DNA of 46,962 nt from Candidatus Minthosoma equi. Its GTDB lineage: Bacteria > Bacteroidota > Bacteroidia > Bacteroidales > Bacteroidaceae. Positions within the stretch are counted from its first letter, which is position 1. Each line of letters begins with the position of its first letter. The notes beneath the pieces are model-generated. The model was not told the DNA's origin, did no database searches, and was given only the letters and a program-made list of their open reading frames with translations. The stretch lies in the NCBI GenBank assembly GCA_018064885.1, contig JAGHUI010000053.1, positions 1 to 46,962 on the forward strand, given 5' to 3'. This document shows, piece after piece, positions 23,863 through 35,490 of this stretch. The position numbers and the translations under genes were made by a program.

Positions 23863-23924
23863 TCTCTGATTAGAAATAATATTTTGGGTGTCAAGTGGAT
23901 GCATTTCTGCTTGACACCTAAACT

Positions 23925-23997
23925 ACGGGAATAGCTCAGTTGGCAGAGCACTGGTCTCCAAAACCAGGTGTCGGGAGTTCGAGCCTCTCTTCCCGTG
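23925..23997 (+). tRNA. tRNA-Trp (anticodon CCA)
   Basis: Acceptor ACGGGAA pairs with TTCCCGT, the D arm is TAGCTCAGTTGGCAGAGCA, the anticodon stem CTGGT/ACCAG encloses CTCCAAA (anticodon CCA), and the T arm is GGGAGTTCGAGCCTCTC, with a weaker pairing at its base. No CCA tail is encoded. The tRNA is 17 bases upstream of secE and cotranscribed with it. Confidence 0.95.
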
Positions 23998-24014
23998 CTA
24001 AAAAATGTAAGAAT

Positions 24015-24209
24015 ATGAACAGTATTATAACATATTGCAAAGAATCCTACGATGAACTTGTTCACAAGGTGACTTGGCCTTCATACAAAGAGTTGACAGC
24101 ACAGGCAGTACTCGTTTTATTTGCTTCCATCATTATTGCCGTGCTTGTCGGTGTTATTGATTTTTGCTTCGAGGAGCTCATGAAGCTCATCTATTCACTC
24201 TTCAACTAA
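24015..24209 (+). CDS. secE: Preprotein translocase subunit SecE
   Basis: This is the small 64-residue single-span form: an amphipathic N-terminal helix ([20 protein letters not shown], with the family's VTWPS) and one membrane segment ([19 protein letters not shown]). It stabilises SecY in the SecYEG channel. The ATG at 24015 is chosen because an earlier in-frame start lies inside the tRNA. nusG follows after 16 bases. Confidence 0.95.
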   Translation: MNSIITYCKESYDELVHKVTWPSYKELTAQAVLVLFASIIIAVLVGVIDFCFEELMKLIYSLFN

Positions 24210-24225
24210 TAATTTAGAGAAGAAA

Positions 24226-24846
24226 ATGGCAGAAGTAGATTTCAAAATCGATGAGAAAACAGGCCTTAAGGTTTTGGCGAAAAAATCTAAGGAAGCACCT
24301 GTTCTGAGATGGTATGTTCTCAAAGCTATAAGTGGTAAAGAAGCTTCAGTCAAGGAATACATTGAACTTGACATGAAAAACCACGGGTTTGAGGATAAGG
24401 TGTCTCAGGTTCTCATCCCTCAAGAGAACATTATAAAGATTGGTGCGAATAATAAACGCATCCCACAGAAGAGAAATCTTCTTCCTGGTTATGTTCTTGT
24501 AGAGGCTGCTCTCGATGGCGAGATTACCCACATGCTTCGTAATACTCCAAATGTTCTTGGTTTTCTTGGCGGTACTGACAAGCCAATTCCTGTACGTCAG
24601 GCAGAGGTGAACAGAATGCTCGGTCTTGGAACTCAGAATGAGGAGGAGGTTGTTGAAGCAACAGTAATGGTTGACTTCATTGTCGGTGAATCTGTCAAAG
24701 TTAATGACGGACCTTTCACTGGTTTTGATGGCATCATTGAAGAGGTAAATGCAGACAAACAAAAACTCAAAGTTTCAGTCAAGATTTTCGGTAGAGTAAC
24801 ACCTCTCGAATTGAGCTTTGCGCAAGTTACTAAGGAACTCGCCTGA
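24226..24846 (+). CDS. nusG: Transcription termination/antitermination factor NusG
   Basis: The 206-residue protein binds RNA polymerase and links it to Rho or to the ribosome. An N-terminal extension of about 25 residues precedes the NGN domain ([19 protein letters not shown], and [10 protein letters not shown]). The C-terminal KOW domain is [20 protein letters not shown] followed by [15 protein letters not shown]. It is followed by rplK after 51 bases, as in most bacteria. Confidence 0.97.
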   Translation: MAEVDFKIDEKTGLKVLAKKSKEAPVLRWYVLKAISGKEASVKEYIELDMKNHGFEDKVSQVLIPQENIIKIGANNKRIPQKRNLLPGYVLVEAALDGEITHMLRNTPNVLGFLGGTDKPIPVRQAEVNRMLGLGTQNEEEVVEATVMVDFIVGESVKVNDGPFTGFDGIIEEVNADKQKLKVSVKIFGRVTPLELSFAQVTKELA

Positions 24847-24897
24847 AATGTTACGCAGGTAGTTCTCAATCGTTAAATTATTAATATTAGAATTAAA

Positions 24898-25320
24898 ATG
24901 GCTAAAGAAGTTGCTGGATTAATCAAATTACAGATTAAAGGTGGCGCTGCAAATCCATCACCTCCAGTAGGACCTGCACTGGGTTCTAAGGGAATCAACA
25001 TCATGGATTTCTGTAAAGCATTCAACGCCAGAACTCAGGATAAGGCAGGAAAGGTTCTTCCTGTTGTTATCACTTACTATGCTGATAAGTCATATGATTT
25101 CGTTGTAAAGACTCCTCCTGCTGCTATTCAGATTATGGAATCTGCTAAGGTTAAGGGTGGTTCTGCAGAACCTAACCGTAAGAAGGTTGCTGAGATTACA
25201 ATGGATCAGGTACGTGCTATCGCAGAAGACAAGATGCCAGACTTGAATTGCTTTACAATTGAGTCAGCTATGTCTATGATCGCAGGTACTGCACGTAGCA
25301 TGGGTATCACAGTTAAATGA
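24898..25320 (+). CDS. rplK: 50S ribosomal protein uL11
   Basis: This 140-residue protein has the standard opening ([20 protein letters not shown], then PALGSKG) and a C-terminal rRNA-binding domain ending in [11 protein letters not shown]. It forms the GTPase-associated centre with uL10 and bL12. It is the first gene of the L11-L1-L10-L12 set, 35 bases before rplA. Length is typical and nothing is missing. Confidence 0.98.
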   Translation: MAKEVAGLIKLQIKGGAANPSPPVGPALGSKGINIMDFCKAFNARTQDKAGKVLPVVITYYADKSYDFVVKTPPAAIQIMESAKVKGGSAEPNRKKVAEITMDQVRAIAEDKMPDLNCFTIESAMSMIAGTARSMGITVK

Positions 25321-25355
25321 GAATTCCCTGGTAAATAATTAAAAATTCAATCAAA

Positions 25356-26048
25356 ATGAGTAAACTCACAAAAAATCAGAAAGCATTTGCTGACAAGGTT
25401 GAAGCAGGGAAGGACTATACACTCGCAGAGGCATCACAGCTTGTAAAAGACATCACTTTTACTAAGTTTGATGCATCACTCGACATTGACATCCGTCTTG
25501 GTGTTGACCCTCGTAAGGCTAACCAGATGGTTCGTGGCGTAGTGTCTCTCCCAAATGGTACAGGTAAGGAGGTTCGCGTTCTCGCACTCGTTACTTCTGA
25601 CCAGGTTGCTGCTGCTACTGAGGCAGGTGCTGACTACGTAGGTCTTGAAGAGTACATCGACAAGATTAAGGGTGGTTGGACTGATATTGATGTCATCATC
25701 ACTATGCCATCTTGCATGGGTAAGATTGGTGCTCTCGGTCGTGTCCTCGGTCCTCGTGGCCTCATGCCTAACCCAAAGAGTGGTACAGTTACAATGGATG
25801 TAGCTAAGGCTATCAAGGAGGTTAAGCAGGGTAAGATTGATTTCAAGGTTGACAAGTCTGGTATTGTTCATGCATCTATCGGTAAGGTTTCTTTCTCTGC
25901 TGAAAAGATTGCTCAGAACGCTCAGGAGTTCATCAACACTATCATCAAGCTCAAGCCTTCTACAGCAAAGGGTACATACATTAAGAGCATTTATCTTTCA
26001 AGTACAATGAGTAAGGGCATCAAGGTTGACCCTAAGTCTGTTGAATAA
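25356..26048 (+). CDS. rplA: 50S ribosomal protein uL1
   Basis: The 230-residue protein of the L1 stalk has the signature [19 protein letters not shown] followed by [16 protein letters not shown]. It helps release the E-site tRNA and in many bacteria represses its own operon by binding the mRNA; no L1-site mimic was identified here. Spacing to rplJ is 21 bases. Confidence 0.98.
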   Translation: MSKLTKNQKAFADKVEAGKDYTLAEASQLVKDITFTKFDASLDIDIRLGVDPRKANQMVRGVVSLPNGTGKEVRVLALVTSDQVAAATEAGADYVGLEEYIDKIKGGWTDIDVIITMPSCMGKIGALGRVLGPRGLMPNPKSGTVTMDVAKAIKEVKQGKIDFKVDKSGIVHASIGKVSFSAEKIAQNAQEFINTIIKLKPSTAKGTYIKSIYLSSTMSKGIKVDPKSVE

Positions 26049-26069
26049 TAAAAAGAAAAGGATCCAATC

Positions 26070-26570
26070 ATGAAGAAAGAAGATAAAGCCTTACTTATTG
26101 ATAGTTTCGTTGAGACTCTCAAGAACTATCCACATTTCTATGTTGTAGATGTAACAGCTCTTAATTCCCAGACCACAAGTGATCTTCGTCGTGAATGTTT
26201 CAAGAACGAGATCAAGCTTATGGTTGTTAAGAATAAGCTCTTCATCAAGGCTCTTGCTCAGGTAGGTGAGGAAATGGATGCATTTGTTCCTGCACTCAAG
26301 CAGAATACTGCAATCATGTTCTGTAACACTGCTAACAAGCCAGCTCGTCTTATCAAGAAATTTGCTAAGAACAATGGTGGTATGCCTGCTCTCAAGGCTG
26401 CTTATGCTGAAGAAGGTATCTATGTAGGTGCTGAACATCTTGAAACTCTCTGCGCTCTCAAGAGCAAGAACGAACTCATCGCTGATGTTGTTGCAGCTCT
26501 CGAGTCTCCAATTATGAATATCATCAACGCTTTGGAGAATCGTGAGGAATCTGCTGCTGCGGCTGAGTAA
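26070..26570 (+). CDS. rplJ: 50S ribosomal protein uL10
   Basis: This 166-residue stalk base protein has an N-terminal rRNA-binding domain (about 1-130, with LRRECFKNEIKLMVVKNKLF). A C-terminal helix follows that carries the bL12 dimers (PIMNIINALENREESAAAAE). It is slightly shorter than the E. coli type but normal for Bacteroidota. rplL follows after 46 bases. Confidence 0.97.
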   Translation: MKKEDKALLIDSFVETLKNYPHFYVVDVTALNSQTTSDLRRECFKNEIKLMVVKNKLFIKALAQVGEEMDAFVPALKQNTAIMFCNTANKPARLIKKFAKNNGGMPALKAAYAEEGIYVGAEHLETLCALKSKNELIADVVAALESPIMNIINALENREESAAAAE

Positions 26571-26616
26571 TAATTAGAATTCAATCAATTAATAACTTTT
26601 AATACATTTTTATAAA

Positions 26617-26988
26617 ATGGCTGATATTAAAGCTATTGCTGCTGAGCTCGTAGCGCTCACAGTACAGGAAGTTATCGATCTTAAGAACGAACTTAAGGAA
26701 ACATACGGAATCGAGCCTGCTGCTGCAGCTGTTGTAGTTGCTGCTGGTGGTGAAGGTGGTGCTGCTGCTGAAGAGAAGACTTCATTTGATGTTGTTCTCA
26801 AGAGCGCAGGTGCTGCTAAGCTCCAGGTTGTTAAGGCTGCTAAGGAGACTCTTGGTCTTGGTCTTAAGGATGCTAAGGATCTCGTTGATCAAGCTCCATG
26901 CAACGTTAAGGAAGGCGTTGACAAGGCAACTGCTGAAGCTATCAAGGCTGCTCTTGAGGCTGCAGGTGCTGAGGTTGAGATTAAGTAA
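26617..26988 (+). CDS. rplL: 50S ribosomal protein bL12 (L7/L12)
   Basis: This 123-residue stalk protein has an N-terminal dimer domain, an Ala/Gly hinge (about 33-52) and the conserved C-terminal domain [20 protein letters not shown] followed by [14 protein letters not shown]. It recruits translational GTPases. An attenuator-like hairpin begins about 20 bases after the stop codon, which would let the ribosomal genes be made in excess over rpoBC. Confidence 0.97.
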   Translation: MADIKAIAAELVALTVQEVIDLKNELKETYGIEPAAAAVVVAAGGEGGAAAEEKTSFDVVLKSAGAAKLQVVKAAKETLGLGLKDAKDLVDQAPCNVKEGVDKATAEAIKAALEAAGAEVEIK

Positions 26989-27009
26989 TCTCTCACAACA
27001 GATAACATT

Positions 27010-27047
27010 GGTTAAGAATCCTCAGGTTGGGGGTTCTTAACCTTTTT
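27010..27047 (+). terminator. Attenuator-like terminator between rplL and rpoB
   Basis: GGTTAAGAA (27010-27018) and TTCTTAACC (27034-27042) form a 9-bp stem, extended by CC/GG pairs, and TTTTT follows at once. This is a good intrinsic terminator shape inside a gene cluster transcribed together; partial read-through is expected. Confidence 0.8.
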
Positions 27048-27097
27048 GTGTCTTTTTGGGAACAGTTTTTATTTTGTGTTATATATGTTCCCTTTTT

Positions 27098-27160
27098 CTA
27101 GGATTTCTAGATTTGCTAGACGTTCTAGAATTTCTAGTTTGCTAGATATTACTAGATTTG
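27098..27160. repeat. 9-bp CTAG array upstream of rpoB
   Basis: Seven CTAG tetramers start at 27098, 27107, 27116, 27125, 27134, 27142 and 27152, a regular spacing of 9 bases (8 and 10 for the last two). The unit is roughly CTAGATTTG. Two units create TAGATTTG (27108-27115 and 27153-27160), which fits the -7 consensus TAnnTTTG, so the array may also serve as promoter for rpoBC. CTAG is usually rare in bacterial DNA. Confidence 0.8.
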
Positions 27161-27198
27161 CCACTTAGCTCGGCTTATTAATTCAAAAACAATATAAG

Positions 27199-30100
27199 AT
27201 GTCTCAAATCATCAACAATCGAGTAAACTTTGCTACTGTAAAGAATCCGATGCCTTATCCTGACTTCTTGGATGTGCAGCTCAAGTCGTTCAGAGATTTC
27301 CTTCAGTTGGATACTCCACCAGAGAAGCGCAAGAATGACGGTCTTTACAAGGTTTTTGCAGAGAACTTCCCTATTGAGGATACAAGAAATAACTTTGTTC
27401 TTGAGTTTTTGGACTACTTTATTGATGCTCCACGTTATTCTATCGAGGAGTGTCTTGAGCGTGGTCTTACATACTCCGTTCCTCTTAAGGCTAAACTTAG
27501 ACTATCATGTAAGGACCCAGATCATGAGGACTTTGATACTCAGGTTCAGGATGTTTTCCTAGGTCCTATTCCATATATGACAGACAACGGTACTTTTGTC
27601 ATCAATGGTGCTGAGCGTGTTGTTGTCTCACAGTTGCACCGTTCTCCAGGTGTATTCTTTGGTTCTAGCGTTCATGCTAATGGAACCCCTCTGTTCTCAG
27701 CTCGTATCATCCCATTCAAGGGTTCTTGGATTGAGTTTGCAACAGATATAAATAATGTAATGTATGCTTATATCGATAGAAAGAAGAAGCTCCCTGTTAC
27801 AACTCTTCTTCGTGCTATCGGTTTTGAGAATGATAAGGATATTCTTGATATTTTCAATCTTTCTGATCAGATAAAAGCAACAGAGGCTAATTTGAAGAAA
27901 GCTATCGGTCGTAAGCTTGCTGCTCGCGTTCTTCAGTCTTGGAACGAGGATTTCGTTGATGAGGATACTGGTGAAGTCGTTTCAATTGAACGTAATGATG
28001 TTGTTGTTGATCGTGAAAGCGAAATCACTGAAGATGTCATTGAAAGAATTCTTGATGCTGGCGTTGAAACTGTTCTTCTTCAACGTGAGGATGCAAACAC
28101 AGCGGATTTCTCTATCATATTCAATACACTCCAGAGAGATCCAAGTAACTCTGAAAAAGAAGCTATTACATTCATCTATCGTCAGCTTCGTAATGCTGAT
28201 CCTGCAGATGATGCTTCTGCTCGTGAGGTTATCAATGGACTCTTCTTCTCTGATAAGCGTTATGACCTCGGTGATGTAGGTCGTTATCGCATCAATAAGA
28301 AGTTGAATCTTTCTATTGATCCGGAGATTCGTGTGTTGACTAAGGAGGATATTATTGAGATCATTAAGTATCTTGTTGAGCTTGCTAATTCAAAGGCAGT
28401 TGTGGATGATATTGACCACCTCTCAAATCGTCGTGTTCGTACTGTAGGTGAACAGCTTTCAAATCAGTTTGCTAGCGGTCTTAATCGTATGAGCCGTACA
28501 ATTCGTGAGCGCATGAACGTTCGTGATAATGAGGTGTTCTCTCCAACTGATTTGATTAACGCTAAGACTATCTCTAGTGTTATCAATTCATTCTTTGGTA
28601 CCAATCCATTGTCTCAGTTCATGGACCAGACAAATCCACTTGCAGAGGTTACACATAAGCGTCGTCTCTCTGCTCTTGGTCCTGGTGGTCTCTCTCGTGA
28701 GCGTGCAGGTTTTGAGGTTCGAGATGTGCATTATACTCACTATGGTCGTCTTTGTCCAATTGAGTCTCCAGAAGGTCCAAACATCGGTTTGATTTCTTCT
28801 CTTTGTGTTTATGCAAAGATTAATGATCTAGGATTCATCGAGACACCTTATCGTATTGTTAAGGATGGTGTTTGTGATATTGATAATGCCAATGCTGTAT
28901 ATCTTTCAGCAGAAGAGGAAGAGAATAAGATTATCGGTCAGGGAAATGCACCTCTTACAGATGATGGCCACTTCATCCGTAAGGTTGTAAAGTGTCGTCA
29001 GGATGCTGATTATCCAGTAGTTCCACCAACTGAGGTTGACTATATGGATGTTGCTCCACAGCAGATTGCTTCTATTGCTGCCGCACTCATTCCATTCCTT
29101 GAGCACGATGATGCTCACCGTGCCCTCATGGGATCTAACATGATGCGCCAGGCTGTTCCACTCATCCGTACCGAGGCTCCTATTGTAGGTACTGGCATTG
29201 AGAAGCAGGTTTGTGAAGACTCTCGTACAATGATCACTGCTGAAGGTGATGGTGTTGTTGAGTATGTTGATGCAACTACAATCCGTGTTCTTTATGATCG
29301 TACAGAGGATGAAGAGTTTGTAAGTTTTGAGCCAGCTCTCAAGGAATACAAGATTTCTAAGTTCCGTCGTACAAACCAGAACATGACAATAGACCTTCGC
29401 CCAATCTGTGATCGTGGCCAGAGAGTTAAGAAAGGTGATATCCTTACTGAAGGATACGCTACAGAAGCTGGTGAGCTTGCACTCGGACGTAACCTTCTTG
29501 TTGCATATATGCCTTGGAAGGGTTACAACTATGAGGATGCTATTGTACTTAACGAGCGTGTTGTTCGTGAAGACCTCCTCACTTCTGTGCATGTTGATGA
29601 GTACTCTCTTGAGGTTCGTGAGACAAAGCGTGGTGTTGAGGAACTTACAGCAGATATCCCAAATGTATCAGAAGACGCAACAAAGGATCTTGACGAGAAT
29701 GGTATTGTTCGCGTAGGTGCACGTATTGAACCTGGTGATATTCTCATTGGTAAGATTACTCCTAAGGGTGAATCAGATCCAACTCCAGAAGAAAAACTTC
29801 TTCGTGCTATTTTCGGTGATAAGGCTGGTGATGTTAAGGATGCATCTCTCAAGGCAACTCCATCTCTTGCCGGTGTTGTAATTGACAAGAAACTCTTCTC
29901 TAAGGCTCAGAAGACTCGTTCTGCAAAGGCTGAGGATAAGAAGATTCTTCCAAAGTATGATCAGGAATTCCAAGATAAGGTTGACAGCCTCAGAGAAATC
30001 CTTATTGATAAGCTTCTTGAACTTACTGAAGGCAAGCTTTCTAAGGGTGTTAAGGATTTCATGGGTGCAGACATCATTCCTGTAGGTGCTAAGTTCATTG

Positions 30101-31008
30101 CGGGTGCTCTTACAAATATTGACTATACTGCAGTACAGCTTTCTGGTTGGACTGATGATGAACACGCAAATGGTCTTATTCGTGATCTTGTCATCAATTA
30201 TCTTAAGCAGTATAAGATTCTTGATGCAGAGCTCAAACGTAAGAAGTATGCACTCACAATTGGAGACGAACTTCCATCAGGTATCATTCAGATGGCTAAG
30301 GTTTACATCGCTAAGAAGCGTAAGATTGGTGTAGGTGATAAGATGGCCGGACGTCATGGTAACAAGGGTATCGTTTCTAAGGTTGTTCGTCAGGAGGATA
30401 TGCCATTCCTTGAGGATGGAACTCCAGTAGATATCGTTCTTAACCCACTTGGTGTGCCTTCACGAATGAACATTGGTCAGATATTTGAGACTGTCCTTGG
30501 TTCTGCTGGAAAGAAACTTGGTGTTAAGTTTGCTACCCCAATCTTTGATGGTGCACATCTTGAAGATCTTTGCGAATGGACAGATAAGGCCGGTCTTCCA
30601 CGTTATGGACGTACATATCTCTATAATGGTGAAACAGGTCTCCGTTTTGACCAGCCAGCTACAGTAGGTGTAACTTACATGCTTAAGCTTGGCCACATGG
30701 TTGAAGACAAGATGCATGCTCGTTCTATCGGTCCATACTCACTCATCACTCAGCAGCCACTTGGTGGTAAGGCACAGTTCGGTGGTCAGCGTTTCGGAGA
30801 GATGGAGGTATGGGCACTCGAAGCATTCGGTGCATCTCATGTTCTTCAGGAAATCCTCACTATCAAGTCAGACGATGTGAACGGTCGTAGCAAGGCATAC
30901 GAGGCTATCGTCAAGGGTGAGCCAATGCCAACTCCAGGCATACCTGAGTCACTCAATGTCCTCCTTCACGAACTTCGTGGTCTCGGTCTTAGCATCTCAT
31001 TTGATTAA
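27199..31008 (+). CDS. rpoB: RNA polymerase subunit beta
   Basis: This 1269-residue catalytic subunit reads through without a break. Recognisable parts: the rifampicin region with [20 protein letters not shown] (about 460) and [67 protein letters not shown]; and the C-terminal [20 protein letters not shown] with a short tail LGLSISFD. A Bacteroidota-type insertion region is present (about 880-960). Residues of the rifampicin pocket look wild type (DQTNPL, HKRR). rpoC follows after 23 bases. Confidence 0.98.
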   Translation: MSQIINNRVNFATVKNPMPYPDFLDVQLKSFRDFLQLDTPPEKRKNDGLYKVFAENFPIEDTRNNFVLEFLDYFIDAPRYSIEECLERGLTYSVPLKAKLRLSCKDPDHEDFDTQVQDVFLGPIPYMTDNGTFVINGAERVVVSQLHRSPGVFFGSSVHANGTPLFSARIIPFKGSWIEFATDINNVMYAYIDRKKKLPVTTLLRAIGFENDKDILDIFNLSDQIKATEANLKKAIGRKLAARVLQSWNEDFVDEDTGEVVSIERNDVVVDRESEITEDVIERILDAGVETVLLQREDANTADFSIIFNTLQRDPSNSEKEAITFIYRQLRNADPADDASAREVINGLFFSDKRYDLGDVGRYRINKKLNLSIDPEIRVLTKEDIIEIIKYLVELANSKAVVDDIDHLSNRRVRTVGEQLSNQFASGLNRMSRTIRERMNVRDNEVFSPTDLINAKTISSVINSFFGTNPLSQFMDQTNPLAEVTHKRRLSALGPGGLSRERAGFEVRDVHYTHYGRLCPIESPEGPNIGLISSLCVYAKINDLGFIETPYRIVKDGVCDIDNANAVYLSAEEEENKIIGQGNAPLTDDGHFIRKVVKCRQDADYPVVPPTEVDYMDVAPQQIASIAAALIPFLEHDDAHRALMGSNMMRQAVPLIRTEAPIVGTGIEKQVCEDSRTMITAEGDGVVEYVDATTIRVLYDRTEDEEFVSFEPALKEYKISKFRRTNQNMTIDLRPICDRGQRVKKGDILTEGYATEAGELALGRNLLVAYMPWKGYNYEDAIVLNERVVREDLLTSVHVDEYSLEVRETKRGVEELTADIPNVSEDATKDLDENGIVRVGARIEPGDILIGKITPKGESDPTPEEKLLRAIFGDKAGDVKDASLKATPSLAGVVIDKKLFSKAQKTRSAKAEDKKILPKYDQEFQDKVDSLREILIDKLLELTEGKLSKGVKDFMGADIIPVGAKFIAGALTNIDYTAVQLSGWTDDEHANGLIRDLVINYLKQYKILDAELKRKKYALTIGDELPSGIIQMAKVYIAKKRKIGVGDKMAGRHGNKGIVSKVVRQEDMPFLEDGTPVDIVLNPLGVPSRMNIGQIFETVLGSAGKKLGVKFATPIFDGAHLEDLCEWTDKAGLPRYGRTYLYNGETGLRFDQPATVGVTYMLKLGHMVEDKMHARSIGPYSLITQQPLGGKAQFGGQRFGEMEVWALEAFGASHVLQEILTIKSDDVNGRSKAYEAIVKGEPMPTPGIPESLNVLLHELRGLGLSISFD

Positions 31009-31031
31009 TACTATATATAAAGATATATAAG

Positions 31032-34000
31032 ATGGCTTTTAAGAAAGAATCAAAGCAAAAAAATAATTTCACCAAAATAACAATCAACCTTGCTTCTCCT
31101 GAAGAAATTCTTGAGAACAGTTGTGGTGAGGTTTTGAAGCCAGAAACCATCAACTACCGCACATATAAGCCAGAGCGCGATGGTCTTTTCTGCGAACGCA
31201 TCTTCGGTCCTACAAAGGACTATGAGTGCCATTGTGGCAAGTACAAGCGCATTCGCTATAAAGGTATTGTCTGCGACCGATGCGGTGTTGAGGTTACAGA
31301 GAAGAAAGTGCGTCGTGAGCGTACTGGTCACATTGCTCTTGTTGTGCCTGTTGCTCATATCTGGTACTTCCGTTCTCTCCCAAACAAGATCGGTTATCTT
31401 CTTGGTCTTCCTACAAAGAAGCTCGATGCAGTCATCTATTACGAGCGTTACATCATTATTCAGGCAGGTGTTGCAGAGAATGAAGAAAGGAACATCGTTG
31501 ATGGTGAGTTGATTTCTGAGGAAGAGTATTACGATATAATTGACAACCTCGATCCAAGCAACGAACTCCTTCCTGATGATGATCCAAATAAGTTCATCGC
31601 AATGATGGGTGCAGAGGCAATTGAGTATATGCTCAAGAAAGTTGATCTCGACCATACAGCAAATGAACTTCGTGCTGCTGCAAATAAAGATGGTTCAGTT
31701 CAGCGAAAGACAGAGGCTCTCAAGCGTCTTCAGGTTGTTGAGTCATTCCGTGCAAGCAAGGGTAAGAGTAAGCCAGAGTGGATGATCATGCACAACATCC
31801 CTGTTACTCCACCAGACCTTCGTCCGCTCGTTCCACTGGATGGTGGTCGTTTCGCAACATCCGACCTCAACGATCTTTATCGTCGTGTTATTATCCGTAA
31901 TAATCGTCTTAAGAGACTCATTGAGATTAAGGCTCCAGACGTGATCCTCCGTAATGAAAAGCGTATGCTTCAGGAGGCAGTTGACTCTCTCTTTGACAAC
32001 TCTCGTAAGAGCAGCGCTGTTAAGAGCGAGAGCAACCGTCCGCTCAAGTCTCTCTCTGATGCTCTTAAGGGTAAGCAGGGACGTTTCCGCCAGAACCTCC
32101 TCGGTAAGCGTGTTGACTATTCAGCTCGTTCTGTTATCGTTGTAGGTCCAGAACTCAACATGGGTGAGTGTGGTCTTCCAAAGCTTATGGCAGCAGAGCT
32201 TTACAAGCCATTTGTTATCCGTAAGCTCATAGAGCGTGGTATTGTAAAGACTGTAAAGTCCGCAAAGAAGATTGTTGACCGTCGCGATCCTGTAGTTTGG
32301 GATATCCTTGAATATGTAATGAAGGGTCATCCTGTGCTTCTTAACCGTGCGCCTACACTTCACCGACTTGGTATCCAGGCATTCCAGCCACGCATGATTG
32401 AGGGTAAGGCAATCCAGCTCCACCCACTCGCATGTACAGCGTTCAACGCCGATTTCGACGGTGACCAGATGGCCGTTCACCTTCCACTTTCTAACGAGGC
32501 TGTTCTTGAGGCTCAGCTCCTTATGCTCCAGTCTCATAACATCCTTTCTCCTGCAAGTGGTGACCCTATTACCGTTCCATCTCAGGATATGGTACTCGGT
32601 CTTTATTATACTTCAAAGATTCGTCCAGGCGCAAAGGGTGAAGGGCTTACATTCTACGGTCCAGAAGAAGCAATCATCGCTTATAATGAAGGCTGCGTAG
32701 ATGTACACGCACCAATCAAGTGTGTTGTTAAGGATGTTGATGGCGATGGAAATCCAATCAAGCATATCGTTGAGACAACAGTTGGTCGTATCATTATCAA
32801 TGAAGTTATTCCAGACGAGATTGGTTTCGTAAACGAAGTTATTGGTAAGAAAGCCCTCAAGAAGGTCATTACTCGTGTTATCAAGGGTGTTGGTATGGCA
32901 CGCGCCTGCGAATTCCTAGATGGAATCAAGAACCTCGGTTATCGCAAGGCATACGAAGGTGGACTTTCCTTCGTGCTTGACGATATCATCATCCCTGCAG
33001 AGAAGGAGCAAATCGTTCAGGATGGTCATGATACAGTAGATCAGATCACTATGAACTATCAGATGGGTCTTATCACAGATAAGGATCGTTACCAGCAGGT
33101 TGTTGAAACTTGGACAAAGGTAAATGACCAGATTAAGAAGACTCTTATGAAGCAGATGACAGAGGCTGACCAAGGATTCAATGCAGTATTCATGATGCTT
33201 GATTCTGGTGCCCGTGGTTCTGCCGATCAGATTGCTCAGCTCGCTGGTATGCGTGGTTTGATGGCAAAACCTCAGAAGGCAGGTGCTTCAGACAACAATA
33301 TCATTGAAAACCCTATCCTTTCTAACTTTAAGGAAGGTATGTCAGTGCTCGAGTACTTCATCTCTACTCACGGTGCTCGTAAGGGTCTTGCCGATACAGC
33401 CCTCAAGACTGCCGATGCAGGTTACCTCACTCGTCGTCTTGTCGATGTATCACATGATGTTATTATCCACGAAGAAGATTGTGGAACACTCCGTGGTCTT
33501 ACATGTACAGCTCTTAAGGATGGTGACCGTGTTGTAGCTTCACTGGCAGAGCGTATCCTTGGTCGTGTATCTGTTCAGGATATTGTTAATCCACAGACAA
33601 ACGAGCTTATTGTGGCATCAGGTGAAGAAATCACCGATCGTCTTGCTGCAGAAATCGAGGCATGCGGTATTGAAAGTGTTGAAATCCGTTCTGTTCTCAC
33701 ATGTGAGAGCAAGAAGGGCGTCTGCATGAAGTGTTACGGACGCAACCTCGCTACTCAGCGCATGGTACAGAAGGGTGAGGCTGTAGGCGTCATTGCTGCT
33801 CAGGCAATCGGTGAGCCAGGTACACAGCTTACACTCCGTACATTCCACGCCGGTGGTGTTGCCGGTAATGCTGCTGCAAACGCACAGATTAAGGCAAAGA
33901 ACAAGTCTCGTGTTGAGATCGACGAACTTCGTACAGTTGCTCGTCCAACAGCAGAGCATCCAGATGGACAGGTTGTTGTAGGTCGTCTTGCAGAAATGCG

Positions 34001-35336
34001 ATTCTTTGATGTAAATACAGGAAATCCACTTTCTATAATGCCAGTACCTTATGGAGCAAACCTCTATTGCAACTCTGGTGATATTGTTGAAGCAGGTCAG
34101 GTTCTTGCAGAATGGGACCCATTCAACTCTGTCATCGTAACAGAGTTCGACGGTGTTGCTAAGTTTGAAGGTGTGAAGGAAGGTCTTACATTCCGTGTTG
34201 AAATCGATGATACTACAGGCTTGAAGGATTTCATCGTGACAGAAGCAAAGGACAAGACAGCCGTTCCATACTGTCACATCCTCAATGCACCAGAAGGCGA
34301 TCTTCTCCGTACATACTCATTCCCAATCAACGGTCATATCGCTGTTGAGGACGGTCAGGAACTCAAGGCCGGTGACGTTCTCGTCAAGATTCCACGTTCT
34401 GTTGCAAAGGCAGGCGATATCACCGGTGGTCTCCCACGTGTTACAGAGCTCTTCGAGGCTCGTAATCCATCAAACCCAGCTGTCGTAGCAGAAATCGATG
34501 GTGAGGTAACAATGGGTAAGGTTAAGCGTGGTAGCCGTGAGATTCTCCTTACTTCAAAGGTGGGAGATGTTCGTAAGTACCTCATCCCATTGTCAAAGCA
34601 GATTCTTGTTCAGGAAAACGACTACGTTCGTGCCGGAACTCCGCTCTCTGATGGTGCTATCACTCCAGCAGATATTCTTGCTATCAAGGGTCCTACTGCA
34701 GTTCAGGAATACATTGTAAATCAGGTGCAAGACGTTTACCGTATGCAGGGTGTGGCAATCAACGATAAGCACTTTGAAATTATCGTTCGCCAGATGATGC
34801 GTAAGGTACGCATTGACGATGCTGGTGATACACGATTCCTTGAAGAAGGTATTGTTGACAAGCTTGACTTTGTTGAGGAGAATGACCGCATTTGGGGCAA
34901 GAAATTCGTTCTTGACGCCGGCGACTCTGAAACACTTGAGCCAGGTATGATTATCACAGCTCGCAAGCTTCGCGATGAGAACTCAATGCTCAAGCGTCGT
35001 GACCTTCGCCTCGTTCAGACTCGTGATGCTATCCCAGCGACAAGCACACAGATTCTTCAAGGTATCACGCGTGCTGCACTCGGTAGCAAGAGCTTCATGT
35101 CTTCTGCATCATTCCAGGAGACAACAAAGGTTCTCAACGAGGCTGCAATCTCAGGAAAGAGCGACCCACTCGAGGGCATGAAGGAGAACGTTATCACAGG
35201 TCACCTCATCCCAGCAGGTACAGGTCTTCGCGACTTCGACAAGATTATTGTTGGTGCTAAGGAAGACTTCCAGACTGTTGAGCGTCGTCCATTCGATCCA
35301 GATATGGCATTTGCAACATTCGATTCAGACTTCTAA
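31032..35336 (+). CDS. rpoC: RNA polymerase subunit beta'
   Basis: This 1434-residue subunit holds the active-site magnesium in [12 protein letters not shown] (about residue 472). The N-terminal zinc site is [19 protein letters not shown], the clamp region [12 protein letters not shown] and [19 protein letters not shown] follow, then the bridge/trigger regions ([38 protein letters not shown]) and a second zinc site ([13 protein letters not shown]). The C-terminus is complete. A strong intrinsic terminator follows at 35355, closing the cluster. Confidence 0.98.
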   Translation: MAFKKESKQKNNFTKITINLASPEEILENSCGEVLKPETINYRTYKPERDGLFCERIFGPTKDYECHCGKYKRIRYKGIVCDRCGVEVTEKKVRRERTGHIALVVPVAHIWYFRSLPNKIGYLLGLPTKKLDAVIYYERYIIIQAGVAENEERNIVDGELISEEEYYDIIDNLDPSNELLPDDDPNKFIAMMGAEAIEYMLKKVDLDHTANELRAAANKDGSVQRKTEALKRLQVVESFRASKGKSKPEWMIMHNIPVTPPDLRPLVPLDGGRFATSDLNDLYRRVIIRNNRLKRLIEIKAPDVILRNEKRMLQEAVDSLFDNSRKSSAVKSESNRPLKSLSDALKGKQGRFRQNLLGKRVDYSARSVIVVGPELNMGECGLPKLMAAELYKPFVIRKLIERGIVKTVKSAKKIVDRRDPVVWDILEYVMKGHPVLLNRAPTLHRLGIQAFQPRMIEGKAIQLHPLACTAFNADFDGDQMAVHLPLSNEAVLEAQLLMLQSHNILSPASGDPITVPSQDMVLGLYYTSKIRPGAKGEGLTFYGPEEAIIAYNEGCVDVHAPIKCVVKDVDGDGNPIKHIVETTVGRIIINEVIPDEIGFVNEVIGKKALKKVITRVIKGVGMARACEFLDGIKNLGYRKAYEGGLSFVLDDIIIPAEKEQIVQDGHDTVDQITMNYQMGLITDKDRYQQVVETWTKVNDQIKKTLMKQMTEADQGFNAVFMMLDSGARGSADQIAQLAGMRGLMAKPQKAGASDNNIIENPILSNFKEGMSVLEYFISTHGARKGLADTALKTADAGYLTRRLVDVSHDVIIHEEDCGTLRGLTCTALKDGDRVVASLAERILGRVSVQDIVNPQTNELIVASGEEITDRLAAEIEACGIESVEIRSVLTCESKKGVCMKCYGRNLATQRMVQKGEAVGVIAAQAIGEPGTQLTLRTFHAGGVAGNAAANAQIKAKNKSRVEIDELRTVARPTAEHPDGQVVVGRLAEMRFFDVNTGNPLSIMPVPYGANLYCNSGDIVEAGQVLAEWDPFNSVIVTEFDGVAKFEGVKEGLTFRVEIDDTTGLKDFIVTEAKDKTAVPYCHILNAPEGDLLRTYSFPINGHIAVEDGQELKAGDVLVKIPRSVAKAGDITGGLPRVTELFEARNPSNPAVVAEIDGEVTMGKVKRGSREILLTSKVGDVRKYLIPLSKQILVQENDYVRAGTPLSDGAITPADILAIKGPTAVQEYIVNQVQDVYRMQGVAINDKHFEIIVRQMMRKVRIDDAGDTRFLEEGIVDKLDFVEENDRIWGKKFVLDAGDSETLEPGMIITARKLRDENSMLKRRDLRLVQTRDAIPATSTQILQGITRAALGSKSFMSSASFQETTKVLNEAAISGKSDPLEGMKENVITGHLIPAGTGLRDFDKIIVGAKEDFQTVERRPFDPDMAFATFDSDF

Positions 35337-35354
35337 AAAAGTCACATATATAGA

Positions 35355-35394
35355 AAAAGCGCAAGTCAAAGTTTGTTGACTTGCGCTTTTTTTG
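35355..35394 (+). terminator. Strong intrinsic terminator after rpoC
   Basis: AAAAGCGCAAGTCAA (35355-35369) and TTGACTTGCGCTTTT (35376-35390) form a perfect 15-bp stem with a 6-base loop, continuing into a T-run. Confidence 0.93.
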
Positions 35395-35411
35395 TTTTAA
35401 ATCCGTTTATG

Positions 35412-35443
35412 TTTGGTAAATGTCAATTATGTTTGTATCTTTG
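35412..35443 (+). promoter_or_regulatory. Consensus Bacteroidota promoter of the TPR-like membrane protein gene
   Basis: TTTG (35412-35415), a 20-base spacer and TATCTTTG (35436-35443) match the phylum consensus exactly. The leader is about 42 bases. Confidence 0.7.
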
Positions 35444-35490
35444 CCAATGAACATTTTAATAAAAAGAACTTATAGTAAATATATTTGCTT

